Notes: generated from the letters alone by a model not told the origin. Counted from the first letter of the stretch, positions 44,101 to 52,348 are shown. The stretch: 64,000 bases of DNA from Streptomyces sp. NBC_00234 (GCF_036195325.1 NZ_CP108101.1:744001-808000), one strand, 5' to 3'. Numbers and translations: made by a program.

Positions 44101-46310
44101 GGTCCATGAAGACCCGTACGGACGCGCCTTCCGCGGGCGCGGAGCGCAAGTCCTTCGCCTACGCCTACGACGCCAACGGCAACACCACGTCGATCAACGA
44201 CACCTCCGCTGGTGCCGGGATCGACGCGTACACGATGACCTACACCGGCCTCAACCAGGTCGAGAAGGTCACCGAGGCGCTGGCCGGTGAGGCGAAGAAG
44301 ACCACGTCGTACGTGTACGACGCGAACGGCCAGCCGGACAGCGTGACGCATCCGGACCAGTACTCCCAGTTCACGTACGACCCGCGCGAGCTCGTCAAGT
44401 CGGTGAAGGTCGGCGAAACGCCGACCGACGCCACGCCGGAGCTGACCGAGTACACCTACACCGACCGCGGCAAGATGCTGCGAGAGACCAAGGCCAACAA
44501 GAACACGGTCGACTACGCCTACTTCCTCAACGGGGCGCTCAAGAGCACCACGGAGAAGAAGTCCGGCGGCGCGCTGGTCGCCTCGCACGTCTACACCTAC
44601 GACGCCAACGGCAACAAGGCGCAGGACGTCGCGAAGAAGATGAACGCCGACAACCACTCGGCGTACCTCGACAGCACCAGCGACTTCGTCTACGACCCGG
44701 CCGACCGGATCGGGAAGGTCACCAAGACGGGTAGCGGTGCCGGCACCGAGACCTACGTCCACGACAACAACGCCAACGTCATCAGCCAGACGGTGAAGGG
44801 CGTCTCGACGACCTTCGACTACGACCGCAACCGGCTGACCACCGCCACCTCCGGCGGGATCGCGGCGACGTACAACTACGACGCCTACGGCCGGCTGGAC
44901 ACCGTCGTCTCCGGCGGCAAGACCGTGGAGGACAACACCTACGACGGCTTCGACCACGTCACGGAGCACACCAAGCTCCAGCCTGACGGCTCGTCGAAGA
45001 CGACGAAGTACAAGTTCGACCCGCTGGACCGCAAGACGGCCAAGACCGAGGGCACCAAGACCACCGACTACAACTACCTCGGTACCGGTGGCGAGGTGCT
45101 CGACGAGCGGGTGGCGGGTGAGATCACCAAGTCCTACCAGTACAGCCCGTGGGGCAAGCGCCTGTCGCAGATCAAGCACGGCAGCGACGGCACCGAGGAG
45201 CTCGGGGTCTACGGCTACAACAGCCACACCGATGCCGAGATCCTCACGGACAGCACGGGTGACACCAAGGCGACGTACGGCTACACCGCCTACGGCAAGG
45301 ACGACGAGGCCGAGTTCACCGGCATCGACAAGCCCGAGGCGGCCCAGCCGGACAAGGAGGCGTACAACCCCTATCGCTTCAACTCCAAGCGGTGGGACGC
45401 CGCTTCGGGTACGTACGACATGGGCTTCAGGGATTACAACCCGGGCCTGAACCGCTTCACCACGCGGGACATGTACAACGGTGCCCTTGCCGACATGCGG
45501 CTCGGCAGCGACCCGTACACCGGAAACCGGTACGCCTTCTCGGGCGGTAACCCGGTCAGCAATGTCGAGCTCGACGGGCACTGCTTCGGAATCGACTGGT
45601 GCGAGAGCGCGGTCGACGCCACCGGGGACGCCATCGCGGACACCGCGAGCGGTATCTACATGGGCACCGGTGAGGTCTTCTACGGACTGGTGTCGAACAT
45701 TCCGGACACGGCGTCGTACGCCGGCTGGATGGTCGACGGCGACTGCTGGAACGGCGGGGCCGGTGCGCCCGGCTGCGACTACGGCGCCACGTTCGACAAC
45801 TGGGCCGCGAGTCAGGGCTACAACACCGACAAGTGGACGTACACCCTGCCCAGCATGGTGGCGGATCTGGTCGGCAGGAAGCCCTCCATGACGCCGTCGC
45901 CGGGGGCCATGCCCAAGAAGAAGACGCCGCCCGCGCCGAAGCCCAAGACGCCGACCACGCCGAAGCAGGAGAAGTACGGCGACAGGGACGGTTACATCTC
46001 GCTCTTCAAGGCGCCGCAGAGCGGGAAGGGAGCGGGTCAGTACAAGAACGGATACCAGGCGGCGGACTTCCCTGATTCGGCTAAGGAGAAGGGTGCGGCG
46101 TACTTCGGAAGGAAGTACAGCCTGGTGGACGAGAAGTACGCTCGGTACTACGGGGACGGCATCATCGAGATCCGCATCCCCGAGGACGACTACAATCGCT
46201 ACTTCAAGGGCTACGAGAAGGCGTACGAAGGCGGCGACGAAGTAGAGGTGCCGGTACCTACCGAGATGTTCGGTCGGCTGAACTCGTACGAAAGACTGTG
46301 GCACAGGTGA
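38115..46310 (+). CDS. Secreted Rhs/YD-repeat polymorphic toxin with DNRLRE and golvesin-like domains
   Basis: 2731-aa exported giant. The GTG start has AAGGGA 5 nt upstream and is followed by a Sec signal peptide cleaved after AYA (~28). Next come a DNRLRE-type beta domain (~325-440, SRALIRFPL), a golvesin/xanthan-lyase-like domain (YTVTYNGG, VNQQAGTAGVWKTLGTHPF, ADAVRF), a second DNRLRE domain (~755-950), then a long array of YD repeats (many YDxxG and YTYDANGN units, ~1220-2400) and the Rhs core (DPYTGNRYAFSGGNPVSNVE, ~2455). After the core, ~200 residues lead to a proline/lysine-rich linker and a unique C-terminal domain of about 110 residues beginning GYISLFKAP, with NGY..DFP, AAYFGRKY and GDGIIEIRIPEDDY. 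This tip is the expected toxin. An ADP-ribosyltransferase-like fold is possible but unproven. The next gene overlaps the stop and is the likely antidote. Confidence 0.9.
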   Translation: MKVRFGRAAACLVVSAVASTLLPQVAYAAEVSGDDGSGIVDAVKGWFSDSEGENEPEAPRTGGSPLLPSREKLPVGKAAPKAKRVAELTDRRTANQRFWRLSDGRVQTEVSVEPTGYRSGKSFKNIDPTVTETDAKGFALANTTNAARSWFGTDAGKLLRFEADGHAVTLGLQGAGKLAPVADGNTVTYKNAVPGADLSYVVGPGRVKENIVLAERPTGPVSFTFTLDAGGLTPKSGKDGSVEFYGEAPNPVLVIPAAFMTDAKKTATAPYGAGYSPAVEQKLTKSGKDWKLTVTPDAKWLAAKERQYPVTVDPTITIAPTPSSAQDVMISSDGPASNYDDNWRLSVGNTSTGSSRALIRFPLGTVPAGTKLDSADLKLYYDQTHTAGDTEVQLEAHRATQPWSEADATWNSANTFTGELSGTSVLVDDGDAGRTAAVGAWPASANTAYTQYATNQDYLYNKDTVAGDTYTWQPSLPEDGDYQVETHYVPATDRATNTPYTVTYNGGTKAYTVNQQAGTAGVWKTLGTHPFKAGTLGKIVLGDGPASTTTTVLADAVRFTKGGVVTKKPNELNAWHTFPVTKTVQSWIDGTNTNNGFVIKAGDESANGPKGGPRYEGSEFGYAGESANYPKLVLTYGRQGVDLAAPTTIHDTGAELNWSTYVDPSAANTDDDLVEYQVHRSINQTFTPSAATMVAPVAPGTTAFTDTSAVPTKADDPDPFGRAYYYMIAVKTKDRQVLPAQTQLVRLPKAGRTTKVLEASADTTLSSAEPALAHDTLTEGGPQTWISAGNNSLTYGDTRALLKFPALGIPATARVLDATVRLWGTQTSQENAGAIYELKPLTKDFDETATWTKANATTNWTAPGGDVGATVSDTGSMTNDPARHDWNVTSLAQSWVTTPASQKGVAIKMADESLQQERTLFLSSEGAEAKLHPKIVVTYIDSTTASTYFAPQTPARMTPNTTYTVDFNLTNTTSSAWAAGERELSYTWKLPDGTDVTNGGNQIATPVPALDPGESAALQAQVKTPINSDSGNKRTDYVLGWDVRKISDGSWLSAGTGAIPSLVQNVAVEDPTSNTLGMEKFYSYTGKNTGAGSTVMNNLSAGNSVWSYNAFTNPGRGLTTFARFAYNSLDTSDTVLGAGWSGQAAGPIRMGAPLEFHPKPHPTEIRLPDGDGTTHVFREQPDGSWKAPAGVHYKLAAKPGLDCTPLKDPVPDAWTLTRPDGTRFIFGCDGYMTSTVDNNGNAQTHTYEERKSNNKPTKFLTYITDPAGRQSLTVEYYKKGDASYDYINDSGAKVTGSNLTNSKIYDHVKSMTDISGRKISFYYTDKGLLGQLTDGVGSSQPKNFKFTYDATQGNKNVKLVKAVDPRGNGTSLAYNTPQAGDDPKFHWWTKSVTDRLNNASTYVYQANASNAKFIDAKVTDAEGRATNYVLDDFGRQVQVTNAKSETTKMNWDADNSVTYIEEANGAKSAFCYDQKTGYPLREWDAETTKSWTSAQLVATYYCDPANEGSLPGAAKFAYTTRLDGYSADLTVKTSPEGRKWNFGYDSFGNLTAVTDPKGVATTTVGDYTTKYEYDVYGQQTRTVDANGNSSVNADFEPSGYPKTITDAENHATTFVYDERGQVTTVTDALQKTTTQTYDTFGRPMVSKVPKDQAAGVYITTLAPDYDANDNVTRSTDPAGVPTTAVYDAGDQLKESTGPDNNVIGRKTAYTYDKVGNLKTTTEPKGVATTTDATDFVTTNHYDAAYQLTSVVDSKGDKLSYEYDNVGNMVTVVDPKKNATADTTDYTSKSTYDLNHRVVKGTDSAGKYTTTVYDKDSLVVAATDKERNKTELLYDERSMPVEKKEPYEGTTVRSTKFEYDQVGNRTKVITPRGVNTSNTEDFTLRTEYDKLSRAVKEFQPYDPADARFNSPNVYTQTVFDAVGQVTKVSAPPSSGETARNETTYTYFDNGSVRTSTDTWDIRTAYEYDTSGRQTTRTLTGAGGSPSRTMTTGYWPDGSMKTRTDAPSAGAERKSFAYAYDANGNTTSINDTSAGAGIDAYTMTYTGLNQVEKVTEALAGEAKKTTSYVYDANGQPDSVTHPDQYSQFTYDPRELVKSVKVGETPTDATPELTEYTYTDRGKMLRETKANKNTVDYAYFLNGALKSTTEKKSGGALVASHVYTYDANGNKAQDVAKKMNADNHSAYLDSTSDFVYDPADRIGKVTKTGSGAGTETYVHDNNANVISQTVKGVSTTFDYDRNRLTTATSGGIAATYNYDAYGRLDTVVSGGKTVEDNTYDGFDHVTEHTKLQPDGSSKTTKYKFDPLDRKTAKTEGTKTTDYNYLGTGGEVLDERVAGEITKSYQYSPWGKRLSQIKHGSDGTEELGVYGYNSHTDAEILTDSTGDTKATYGYTAYGKDDEAEFTGIDKPEAAQPDKEAYNPYRFNSKRWDAASGTYDMGFRDYNPGLNRFTTRDMYNGALADMRLGSDPYTGNRYAFSGGNPVSNVELDGHCFGIDWCESAVDATGDAIADTASGIYMGTGEVFYGLVSNIPDTASYAGWMVDGDCWNGGAGAPGCDYGATFDNWAASQGYNTDKWTYTLPSMVADLVGRKPSMTPSPGAMPKKKTPPAPKPKTPTTPKQEKYGDRDGYISLFKAPQSGKGAGQYKNGYQAADFPDSAKEKGAAYFGRKYSLVDEKYARYYGDGIIEIRIPEDDYNRYFKGYEKAYEGGDEVEVPVPTEMFGRLNSYERLWHR

Positions 46311-46573
46311 CAGAAGACGAATGGGACGCCGCCAAGCGGAAGTTCCCCTATGGGTCCACGGTCAACGGCACCGTCAACCAGGTCGCGCCCTTCGGAATCT
46401 TCATTTCGGTGGAGGGTCTGCACCTGAGTGAGGCTTTCGCGGATGTAGCGGGAATGCATCACGGGGGCGCCGACGGTTCTACGGTGCTCTGGCCCGAGGT
46501 GGGTGATTCGGTCACCGGCGTCGTGGTCGAGCACACAGAACGCAACCATCAGCTCAAACTTCATCTGAGGTAA
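46307..46573 (+). CDS. Small S1-like protein, candidate immunity protein for the Rhs toxin
   Basis: 88 aa from the GTG at 46307, which overlaps the Rhs stop as GTGA; a GTG nine bases earlier is also possible. Nearly the whole protein is one S1/OB-type domain: YGSTVNGTVNQVAPFGIFISV, then FADVAGM, then VGDSVTGVVVEHTERNHQLKLHL. S1 domains usually bind RNA, but small free-standing actinobacterial ones directly behind toxin genes fit an immunity role. Translational coupling to the toxin supports that. The function is inferred from position only. It is followed by a strong terminator, so toxin and S1 protein form a closed two-gene unit. Confidence 0.82.
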   Translation: MTEDEWDAAKRKFPYGSTVNGTVNQVAPFGIFISVEGLHLSEAFADVAGMHHGGADGSTVLWPEVGDSVTGVVVEHTERNHQLKLHLR

Positions 46574-46607
46574 TCGAGCCGAAGGCTCGAAGCGTCGAGA
46601 TGAGAGG

Positions 46608-46638
46608 AACGGCCCGCCGGTTCATCCGGCGGGCCGTT
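46608..46638. terminator. Strong bidirectional terminator
   Basis: Perfect 13-bp stem AACGGCCCGCCGG / CCGGCGGGCCGTT with loop TTCAT and a short T-rich tail (TTTCC) on the plus strand; A-rich on the other side. It separates the Rhs/S1 unit from the convergent DinB gene. Confidence 0.85.
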
Positions 46639-46713
46639 TCCGTGTCGTTCTCGGGTGACCACGTGCGCGTGACGCACGGGAACTTCGGCGGCGGGTTCAG
46701 TCCCCAGCCCGCG

Positions 46714-47274
46714 TCACTGCCCCACTCTTCCGTCGATGCACTCGCGCAACAGGTCGGCCTGCCCGCAGTGACGGGCGTACTCCTCGATCCTGTGCACCAT
46801 CAGCTCCCGAACCGCGATCCCGTCCTTCCCCAGACGCTCGCCCAGGTCCGGGTGCTCGGCCAGTGCCGCATCGGTCGCGGCCTGCTCGCGCGCCAGGGTG
46901 GCGTACGCGGCGTCGACCTCGGCCTGCTCGCCGACGGCTCCGTCGAAGTCCGCGTCCCGCACGCCGTACAGCTTCGGCAGCGGATCACCGTCGCTGATCC
47001 AGTTGCGCCAGTCCAGTTCCACCTCGGCGAGGTGCCGCAGCAGACCGAGCAACGACATCGTCGACGGCGGGACCGACCGACGGGCCAGCTGCTCGGCGTC
47101 CAGGCCCTCGCACTTCATCCGCAGGGTCATGCGGTAGCTCGTGAGGAAGTCCTGGAGCGTCGCGAGCTCACCGTCCGGACTGACTCCTTCGCTGTTGCGG
47201 GGGTCGTCGTCCGGGTCCGCCCACATATCGGGGTAGACGGTTGCCTGGGTCCATCGTTCGGGCTGATCACTCAT
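46714..47274 (-). CDS. DinB/DUF664 family protein
   Basis: 186-aa helical protein of the DinB-like metalloenzyme superfamily. The histidines of the usual metal site are visible in SLLGLLRHLAEVE, LMVHRIEEYARH and just after, where VHRIEEYARHCGQADLLRE is the family's C-terminal signature. Start taken at MSDQPERWTQ; a methionine three codons earlier has a slightly better GGA spacing and cannot be excluded. Members with known activity are thiol transferases, but most, including this type, have no assigned substrate. It is the last gene of a possible three-gene minus-strand group. Confidence 0.82.
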   Translation of the reverse strand: MSDQPERWTQATVYPDMWADPDDDPRNSEGVSPDGELATLQDFLTSYRMTLRMKCEGLDAEQLARRSVPPSTMSLLGLLRHLAEVELDWRNWISDGDPLPKLYGVRDADFDGAVGEQAEVDAAYATLAREQAATDAALAEHPDLGERLGKDGIAVRELMVHRIEEYARHCGQADLLRECIDGRVGQ

Positions 47275-47321
47275 GTGGTCCATGGTCGTCCGTGGGGACT
47301 CGCAGCCGCCAGCCCTTTTCC

Positions 47322-47753
47322 TCACCGTCGGCGCACGCGGGGCGGCCATCCGATGACCTCGTCCGCCCGGACGTTCCGCAGGGACGCTCCCTCGAACCGG
47401 GCCCCGGTGACGTCGGTCAGCCCGAACGGGGGCCTGCCGGTGTTCACGCTGCCGAACCCGGCATCGGACAGATCGGTGTCGCGCAGGTCAGCGCCCCGGA
47501 GATCGCATCCGGCCAGGCCGACCTGGCGCAGCGAGGCCCCTCGCAGATCCGCACCGCCGAAGTCGCAGAACGTGAACCGGCACCCGTCCAGGGTGGCGTG
47601 GCGCAGATCGGCCCCGACGAACGAGCAGCGGGTGAACCGCAGCTGGGACGTGCGGACGGAAGCGAGGTCCAGGCGCGTGAAGTCCTCTCCGTTCACGGCC
47701 GCATACCTGTGGAGCCCGGCAAGTCGGTGTCTCGCGGTCGGCGGCGTGGTCAT
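47322..47753 (-). CDS. Pentapeptide-repeat protein
   Basis: 143 aa made largely of A(D/N)LxX-type pentapeptides (FVGADLRHATLDGCRF, GADLRGASLRQVGL, DLRGADLRDTDLSDAGF), which fold as a right-handed quadrilateral beta-helix. Some members (Qnr, MfpA) mimic DNA and protect gyrase, but most are of unknown function, and nothing here shows a gyrase role. It lies 47 bp upstream of the DinB gene and 86 bp after the GNAT gene, all on the same strand. No strong SD is seen. Confidence 0.85.
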   Translation of the reverse strand: MTTPPTARHRLAGLHRYAAVNGEDFTRLDLASVRTSQLRFTRCSFVGADLRHATLDGCRFTFCDFGGADLRGASLRQVGLAGCDLRGADLRDTDLSDAGFGSVNTGRPPFGLTDVTGARFEGASLRNVRADEVIGWPPRVRRR

Positions 47754-47839
47754 GTGCGCCAGCGTGTCAGCCGGACGGGCGGGAGTCGCCCGGATTTCCT
47801 GAGGGCAGCGGTTCGCCGCTCACGGTCGGCAGGCCGGCG

Positions 47840-48409
47840 CTACGACTCCGAGCCACCGTGGCGGGTGGGTGCGTCGGCCGGCCGGTCGATCCGGTAGACG
47901 TAGTGGGCCCGGCTGTCAGCCGGGTTGTCGGGGTCCAGCTCGGCGGTGCCGATCCTGTGCAGCCCGGCCTTCTCCAAGGCCCGCCACGACGCCCGGTTGT
48001 CCGCATGGACGGGGACGACGACGGCGGACACGTCCGGCCAGTCGGTCCAGGTGGCCGCCACGATCGCCCGGATGACGCGCGGGCCCAGCCCCACCCCCAC
48101 CCTCGCGGGGTCACCGAGCAGGTAGTCGATCGTGACCGCCGCCTCGGGCACGTCGATCTGCCCGGCCAGCTCCGCGCGGTATGCGGGGTAGTCCGCGAAC
48201 CGACACCGCTGAACCAGCGCCACCGGGGTGCCGTCCAGCATGACGACGAGGTCGTCGGACGGCTCCTCCCCCCGGGCCGCCGGCCCGAAGTCCCGCGCGA
48301 CCGCCTCCGGTGACGTGTCGTGGTGCCACCACCGGGCCACGTGCGGCTGGGCCAGCCATTCCCGCAACAGCCCGAAGTCCGCCTCGGCCACCCTTCGCCA
48401 CGTGATCAC
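47840..48409 (-). CDS. GNAT acetyltransferase, AAC(6')-like
   Basis: 189-aa acetyl-CoA-dependent N-acetyltransferase resembling the aminoglycoside 6'-N-acetyltransferase/siderophore acetylase group. Visible are the N-terminal WLAQPHVARWW, the acidic strand TIDYLLGDP, the acetyl-CoA loop GVGLGPRVI (V/R-x-x-G-x-G/A type) and VHADNRASWRALEKAGL, the classic C-terminal helix. GTG start with a strong SD (GAGGAGG, 5 nt). Aminoglycoside modification is possible by resemblance; a housekeeping role is equally likely. There is no aminoglycoside pathway nearby. Confidence 0.85.
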   Translation of the reverse strand: MITWRRVAEADFGLLREWLAQPHVARWWHHDTSPEAVARDFGPAARGEEPSDDLVVMLDGTPVALVQRCRFADYPAYRAELAGQIDVPEAAVTIDYLLGDPARVGVGLGPRVIRAIVAATWTDWPDVSAVVVPVHADNRASWRALEKAGLHRIGTAELDPDNPADSRAHYVYRIDRPADAPTRHGGSES

Positions 48410-48526
48410 AGTGCCTCCTCGGCCGAGCCGGGTTCTGCTGCCATGGCGGAACGGTATCCGGCAGGCCCGCTGCCCTCGGCAGGAGCAGAGGACACCGCGG
48501 AAGCCCCCCCCCAGGACGCGGACGTA

Positions 48527-48579
48527 CCTCGGCCGCCGATCCCGAGCCGTGAGCAGGCGGCGGGGATCAGCGGCCGAGG
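48527..48579 (-). terminator. Hairpin terminator of the first subtilase gene
   Basis: CCTCGGCCGC-C-GATCCC pairs with GGGATC-A-GCGGCCGAGG: 16 pairs around one mismatch, loop 19. It starts 13 bases after the stop of the minus-strand subtilase. No U-tract. Confidence 0.6.
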
Positions 48580-48592
48580 AGAACGGGGCCTG

Positions 48593-51500
48593 TCAGCGCA
48601 GTTCGTACGCCCGGATCACGGTCTGGCTCACCTCCGCCCCGTGGCCGTCGGCGAGGGTGACACGCAGGTGCGCGAACGTGCCCGCGGGGGCGTCGGCCGG
48701 GAGGTGGGCCTGCCACCTTCCGCCGGCGCGCACCACGCGCGCCGGGTGCCAGTCGGTGACCGCGTCGACGGTGGTCTGGTCGCCGTAGGCGTACTCCAGG
48801 CGGACATCGTCCAGGTCGACCGGGCGGGCCGCTCCGTCGGCGACGGCGCTCAGGCCGATGAGGGTCTCCTCGGCCGCGGGCCGCGCGTTGCGCAGGTCGG
48901 ACGGGACGTCGAGTACCGGGATCAGCAGACGCTGGGTTCCCTGGTCCTCCGGACCTGTGCGGAACGTCCACTCGGTGCCGTAGGCGAGGCCCGTACGGTC
49001 CGCGGCCGACGCCAGGCGGCGCCACTGCTGGCGGAACGTCACTTCGGCGGGATCCTGCGGAAGGGTGTACATACCGGAGACCGGGATCTGCGGCTCGCCG
49101 TTCACGAGCAGCTGGCGGGTGCCGAAGTCGTTGCGGGCGAGGGTGGAATCGTGGCCGCCGGCGTCACCCACCGGCGCGATGACCCAGCTGAGACGGTCGC
49201 CGTCGCGTGTCATCAGCGCCCGGTCGTAGGTGTTGAGCACCGGGCCGTAGGGCGACTTGTACCACTCGGCGGTCGTGCGGCCCTTTTCGGCCGCGCGCGG
49301 GCCGTCGTAGGCGGTGCCGCCGTACGGGCCGAGGTCCCGGCGCATCAGCGTCGTCCAGGTCGGGCCGCCTCCGTCGTCGGACGGCGTGAAGAACTCGGTG
49401 CGGCGCTGGGGTGCGTGCACCGGCAGTGTGGTGCCGCCGGCCCAGACGGCGGGCATACCGGGCAGGCCGACCTGGACGTCCGACCAGTAGGTCGTGTCGG
49501 CGCTGCTCTGGACGTGGTAGCGGGTGTCGGTCCGGGCCAGGCGGGAGTCGTGGACCCGCTTCTTCCCTGGGACGACCGAACCGTGGGCGGAGTACGCCAG
49601 GTTGTAGACGTAAGGACTGCGGGTGGTCGCCGTGCCGGACCAGGAGACGGTGGGTGCTCCCTGCGCCGACTCGGCCTGGATCGCCAGGGAGTCGTCCCAG
49701 GTGATGGTGGCCAGGGGCACGCCTTCGGAGCCGATGAGCTGGAAGCGGCCCTCCGTGTCCGGGGACGCCGCCAGCACTCCGACGGCTCCGGCCTGCGCGG
49801 CGGCCTTCTCCCAGGTGTACGCGTTTCCTCCGCCGGTACCCGCGTCGACGAGGGCGATCCGGCCCTTGAGCTCGTGGGCGGCGAAGTTGGCGTCCGTCCC
49901 CTTGCCGATGTGGACCACCTCGGCCGAGCCCCGGCCGTCGAACTCCGTGGCCTTCTGCACGGGGAGGCTGTCGAGGGTGCGTCCACCGGCGGTGGTGAGC
50001 CGCGCGAGGGGCGCGGTCAGCCGCGCCGAGGCGAGGAAGGTGAGCCGGTCGTCACGGCGTACGGGCTGGGCGTACACCGCCTTCACGTACGACGGAACGG
50101 CCGTCAGGTACCCGGCCTTGAGCTGCCGCGCGTCGTCGAGGCCGAACCCCACGCCCAGAGCGAAGCCGTTCGCCTGGCCGGGCCGGTCCGTGTCCCAGGA
50201 GATCCGCTCCGCGTCGCGGGCGTCGAGGGTGACGGTGGTGTCGCCCGAGACGGTGACCTGCGGGCGGTACAGCTGGGACACGGAGTCCACGCTGCCGATG
50301 TTCCCGGGTTCGTCGCGCGTCATCACGACCCCGCCGAGCGCGTAGGTACCGAGCGGCACGCGGATCGTGGTGCTGCCCGCCTCCGGGTAGCCGAGGGTGT
50401 AACGGGCCGCCGTGTCGCGGTGGTCGTCGAACACCTGGAACGTCGACGGGGAGACGGCCGGCTCACCGTGCCGGTCCAGGCCCTTGACGGTGAGGTCGGC
50501 CGACGGCGCCTCCATGTGCACGCCGAACGGGACGACGACTCGGACGCCGCCGCGTGCGGTGCCGACCAGGCGGCCGGTGAGGGTGCCGTACTGTCCGGCC
50601 GCCAGGTGGACGGACGGGTCGATACGGAGCGGTACGTCGGCCGTGCCGCCCGCGGGGACGGTGACCGAGGTGCGGGCGGGCCGGGCGAACCCGTTCACCC
50701 TGTCGCCGTCGTCGCCCCGGACGTCGTCGACGGCCAGGTCGAGCCTGACGTCGGAGTCGCCGAGGTTGGTCAGGGTGACCTGCTTCTCCACGGGGGCGAG
50801 GCCCGCCTGCGGGTACGCGAAGTCACCGAGCAGCGGCGCGGGCGCGCCGACGACCGGCTGGGTCACGGCGCGTGCCACGTCCATGGGGCCCGCGCCCTGT
50901 TCCAGGACGGGTACGTCGGTGGCCTTGGCGGACGAGGTCAGGGTGGCCTTGAGCAGGGCCGGGGTCAGCTCGGGGTTCTGCTGGAGCAGCAGCGCCGCGC
51001 CGCCCGCGACGTGCGGGGTGGCCATCGAGGTGCCGGACATCTTCTGGTACGCCTGGCCGTCGCGGCCTCCCGACCGGGCGGCGACGACGCCGACGCCCTG
51101 CGAGGCGATGTCGGGCTTCGCGGAGACGCCGTCCACCGAGGGGCCGCGGCTGGAGAAGGAGGCCGTGTCGTCTTCGCGGTCGACCGCGCCGACGGTGAGG
51201 GCGCTCGGCGCGCAGCCGGGCGTGGACACGGTGCCGCGCAGGGACGCGTTGCCCGCCGCGACGACGAAGAGGGCCCGGTCGCTGAGGCGTTCGACGGCCT
51301 CCACGCCCGGTCCCGAGCAGCTCGACGAGCCGGAGGAGCCCAGCGACATGGAGACGACCTGCGCGCCGCGTTCCACGGCCCACTCCATGCCGTCGACGAT
51401 GCCGCTGAGGGTGCCGGAGCCGTCGTCGCCGAGGACCTTGCCGATGAGGAGACCGGCCTTGGGGGCCATTCCCGCGTACGTGCCGTCGGACGCGGCGCCG

Positions 51501-52348
51501 GTTCCGGCGACGGTCGAGGCGGTGTGGGTGCCGTGACCGGTGCGGTCCTCGGTGTCCTGGCCGCCGACGAAGGACTTGGTTTCGAGGAGGCGGCCGGCGA
51601 GGTCGGGGTGGTCGGCGTCCACCCCGGTGTCCAGGACCGCGACCTTGACGCCGCTGCCGTCGAGCCCGGCGCGGTGCGCGGCCCCGGCGCCGGTGAGGGG
51701 GACGGTCGGGGTGCCGAGGCCGGAGACGGCGGTGCCCTCGACCTTGGCGTCGAGCCAGATCTTGGTGACGCCGGTCGCGGACCGGGACCGGCCCGCCGTG
51801 GGGGCGAGGTCCTGCCAGGCGTCGGCCGCCCGCGTCTTCGCGACGGTGAGTCCGGCCCCTCCGAGGGATTCGAGCCGGGCGGTGACCTCGGTGCCGACGG
51901 CGATGCCGCGGGGGGTGCGGCCACCGGCGTACTCGACGACGACGGGTACGGCGTCGCTGTGCGCGTCGTCGTAGCCGTCGGCGACGAGCCTGCCTATGTC
52001 GAAGAGTGCCGCGTCGACCAGTCCCGCGTCCACGAGTTGTTCGACACCCTGCGGGAAGACGTGGACGCTCTCGCCGTCCTGCCAGACGGCGGCGGCGTGG
52101 TCGTTGGCGCCGTTGGTGCGCGGGGCCGCGGACAGGACCCGGCCGTCGCGGCCGACGCGGGCGTCGACGATGTCACCGGTGATCAGGGTGACGGTCACGG
52201 AGCGGCCCCGGTCGCCGGCGGTCGCCGTGGCGAGGGAGACCGTGCCGTCGCCCGCGGTGTCGGCCGAAGCCGCCGGGGATCCGGCGGCGAGCAGGGCGAC
52301 GGCGGCGAGACCGCCCGCCGTTCTGCGCCATGGTCCGGTGCGTCGCAT
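48593..52348 (-). CDS. Secreted subtilisin-like serine protease (S8), 1251 aa
   Basis: Exported endopeptidase. The ATG at 52346-52348 has GGAG 7 nt upstream and begins a signal peptide (MRRTGPWRRTAGGLAAVALLA...ASA). A propeptide of ~200 residues precedes the catalytic domain. The triad is Asp in VLDTGVDADHPDL (~239), His in GHGTHTAS (~275) and Ser in SGTSMATPH (~440); the oxyanion Asn lies in VVAAGNAS. After it come ~800 residues of beta-rich modules, including a PA-like stretch (AAAQAGAVGVLAASPD). It has no sorting signal, so it is presumably released to the medium. It is transcribed divergently from the regulator at 52557, across a 208-bp gap where promoters for both should lie. Confidence 0.95.
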   Translation of the reverse strand: MRRTGPWRRTAGGLAAVALLAAGSPAASADTAGDGTVSLATATAGDRGRSVTVTLITGDIVDARVGRDGRVLSAAPRTNGANDHAAAVWQDGESVHVFPQGVEQLVDAGLVDAALFDIGRLVADGYDDAHSDAVPVVVEYAGGRTPRGIAVGTEVTARLESLGGAGLTVAKTRAADAWQDLAPTAGRSRSATGVTKIWLDAKVEGTAVSGLGTPTVPLTGAGAAHRAGLDGSGVKVAVLDTGVDADHPDLAGRLLETKSFVGGQDTEDRTGHGTHTASTVAGTGAASDGTYAGMAPKAGLLIGKVLGDDGSGTLSGIVDGMEWAVERGAQVVSMSLGSSGSSSCSGPGVEAVERLSDRALFVVAAGNASLRGTVSTPGCAPSALTVGAVDREDDTASFSSRGPSVDGVSAKPDIASQGVGVVAARSGGRDGQAYQKMSGTSMATPHVAGGAALLLQQNPELTPALLKATLTSSAKATDVPVLEQGAGPMDVARAVTQPVVGAPAPLLGDFAYPQAGLAPVEKQVTLTNLGDSDVRLDLAVDDVRGDDGDRVNGFARPARTSVTVPAGGTADVPLRIDPSVHLAAGQYGTLTGRLVGTARGGVRVVVPFGVHMEAPSADLTVKGLDRHGEPAVSPSTFQVFDDHRDTAARYTLGYPEAGSTTIRVPLGTYALGGVVMTRDEPGNIGSVDSVSQLYRPQVTVSGDTTVTLDARDAERISWDTDRPGQANGFALGVGFGLDDARQLKAGYLTAVPSYVKAVYAQPVRRDDRLTFLASARLTAPLARLTTAGGRTLDSLPVQKATEFDGRGSAEVVHIGKGTDANFAAHELKGRIALVDAGTGGGNAYTWEKAAAQAGAVGVLAASPDTEGRFQLIGSEGVPLATITWDDSLAIQAESAQGAPTVSWSGTATTRSPYVYNLAYSAHGSVVPGKKRVHDSRLARTDTRYHVQSSADTTYWSDVQVGLPGMPAVWAGGTTLPVHAPQRRTEFFTPSDDGGGPTWTTLMRRDLGPYGGTAYDGPRAAEKGRTTAEWYKSPYGPVLNTYDRALMTRDGDRLSWVIAPVGDAGGHDSTLARNDFGTRQLLVNGEPQIPVSGMYTLPQDPAEVTFRQQWRRLASAADRTGLAYGTEWTFRTGPEDQGTQRLLIPVLDVPSDLRNARPAAEETLIGLSAVADGAARPVDLDDVRLEYAYGDQTTVDAVTDWHPARVVRAGGRWQAHLPADAPAGTFAHLRVTLADGHGAEVSQTVIRAYELR

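Noticed and set aside
37908..46304. 2798-codon open frame on the minus strand
   Set aside because: Antisense of the Rhs gene; low-complexity Arg/Val/Gly translation. The plus-strand frame has a signal peptide, YD repeats and an Rhs core.
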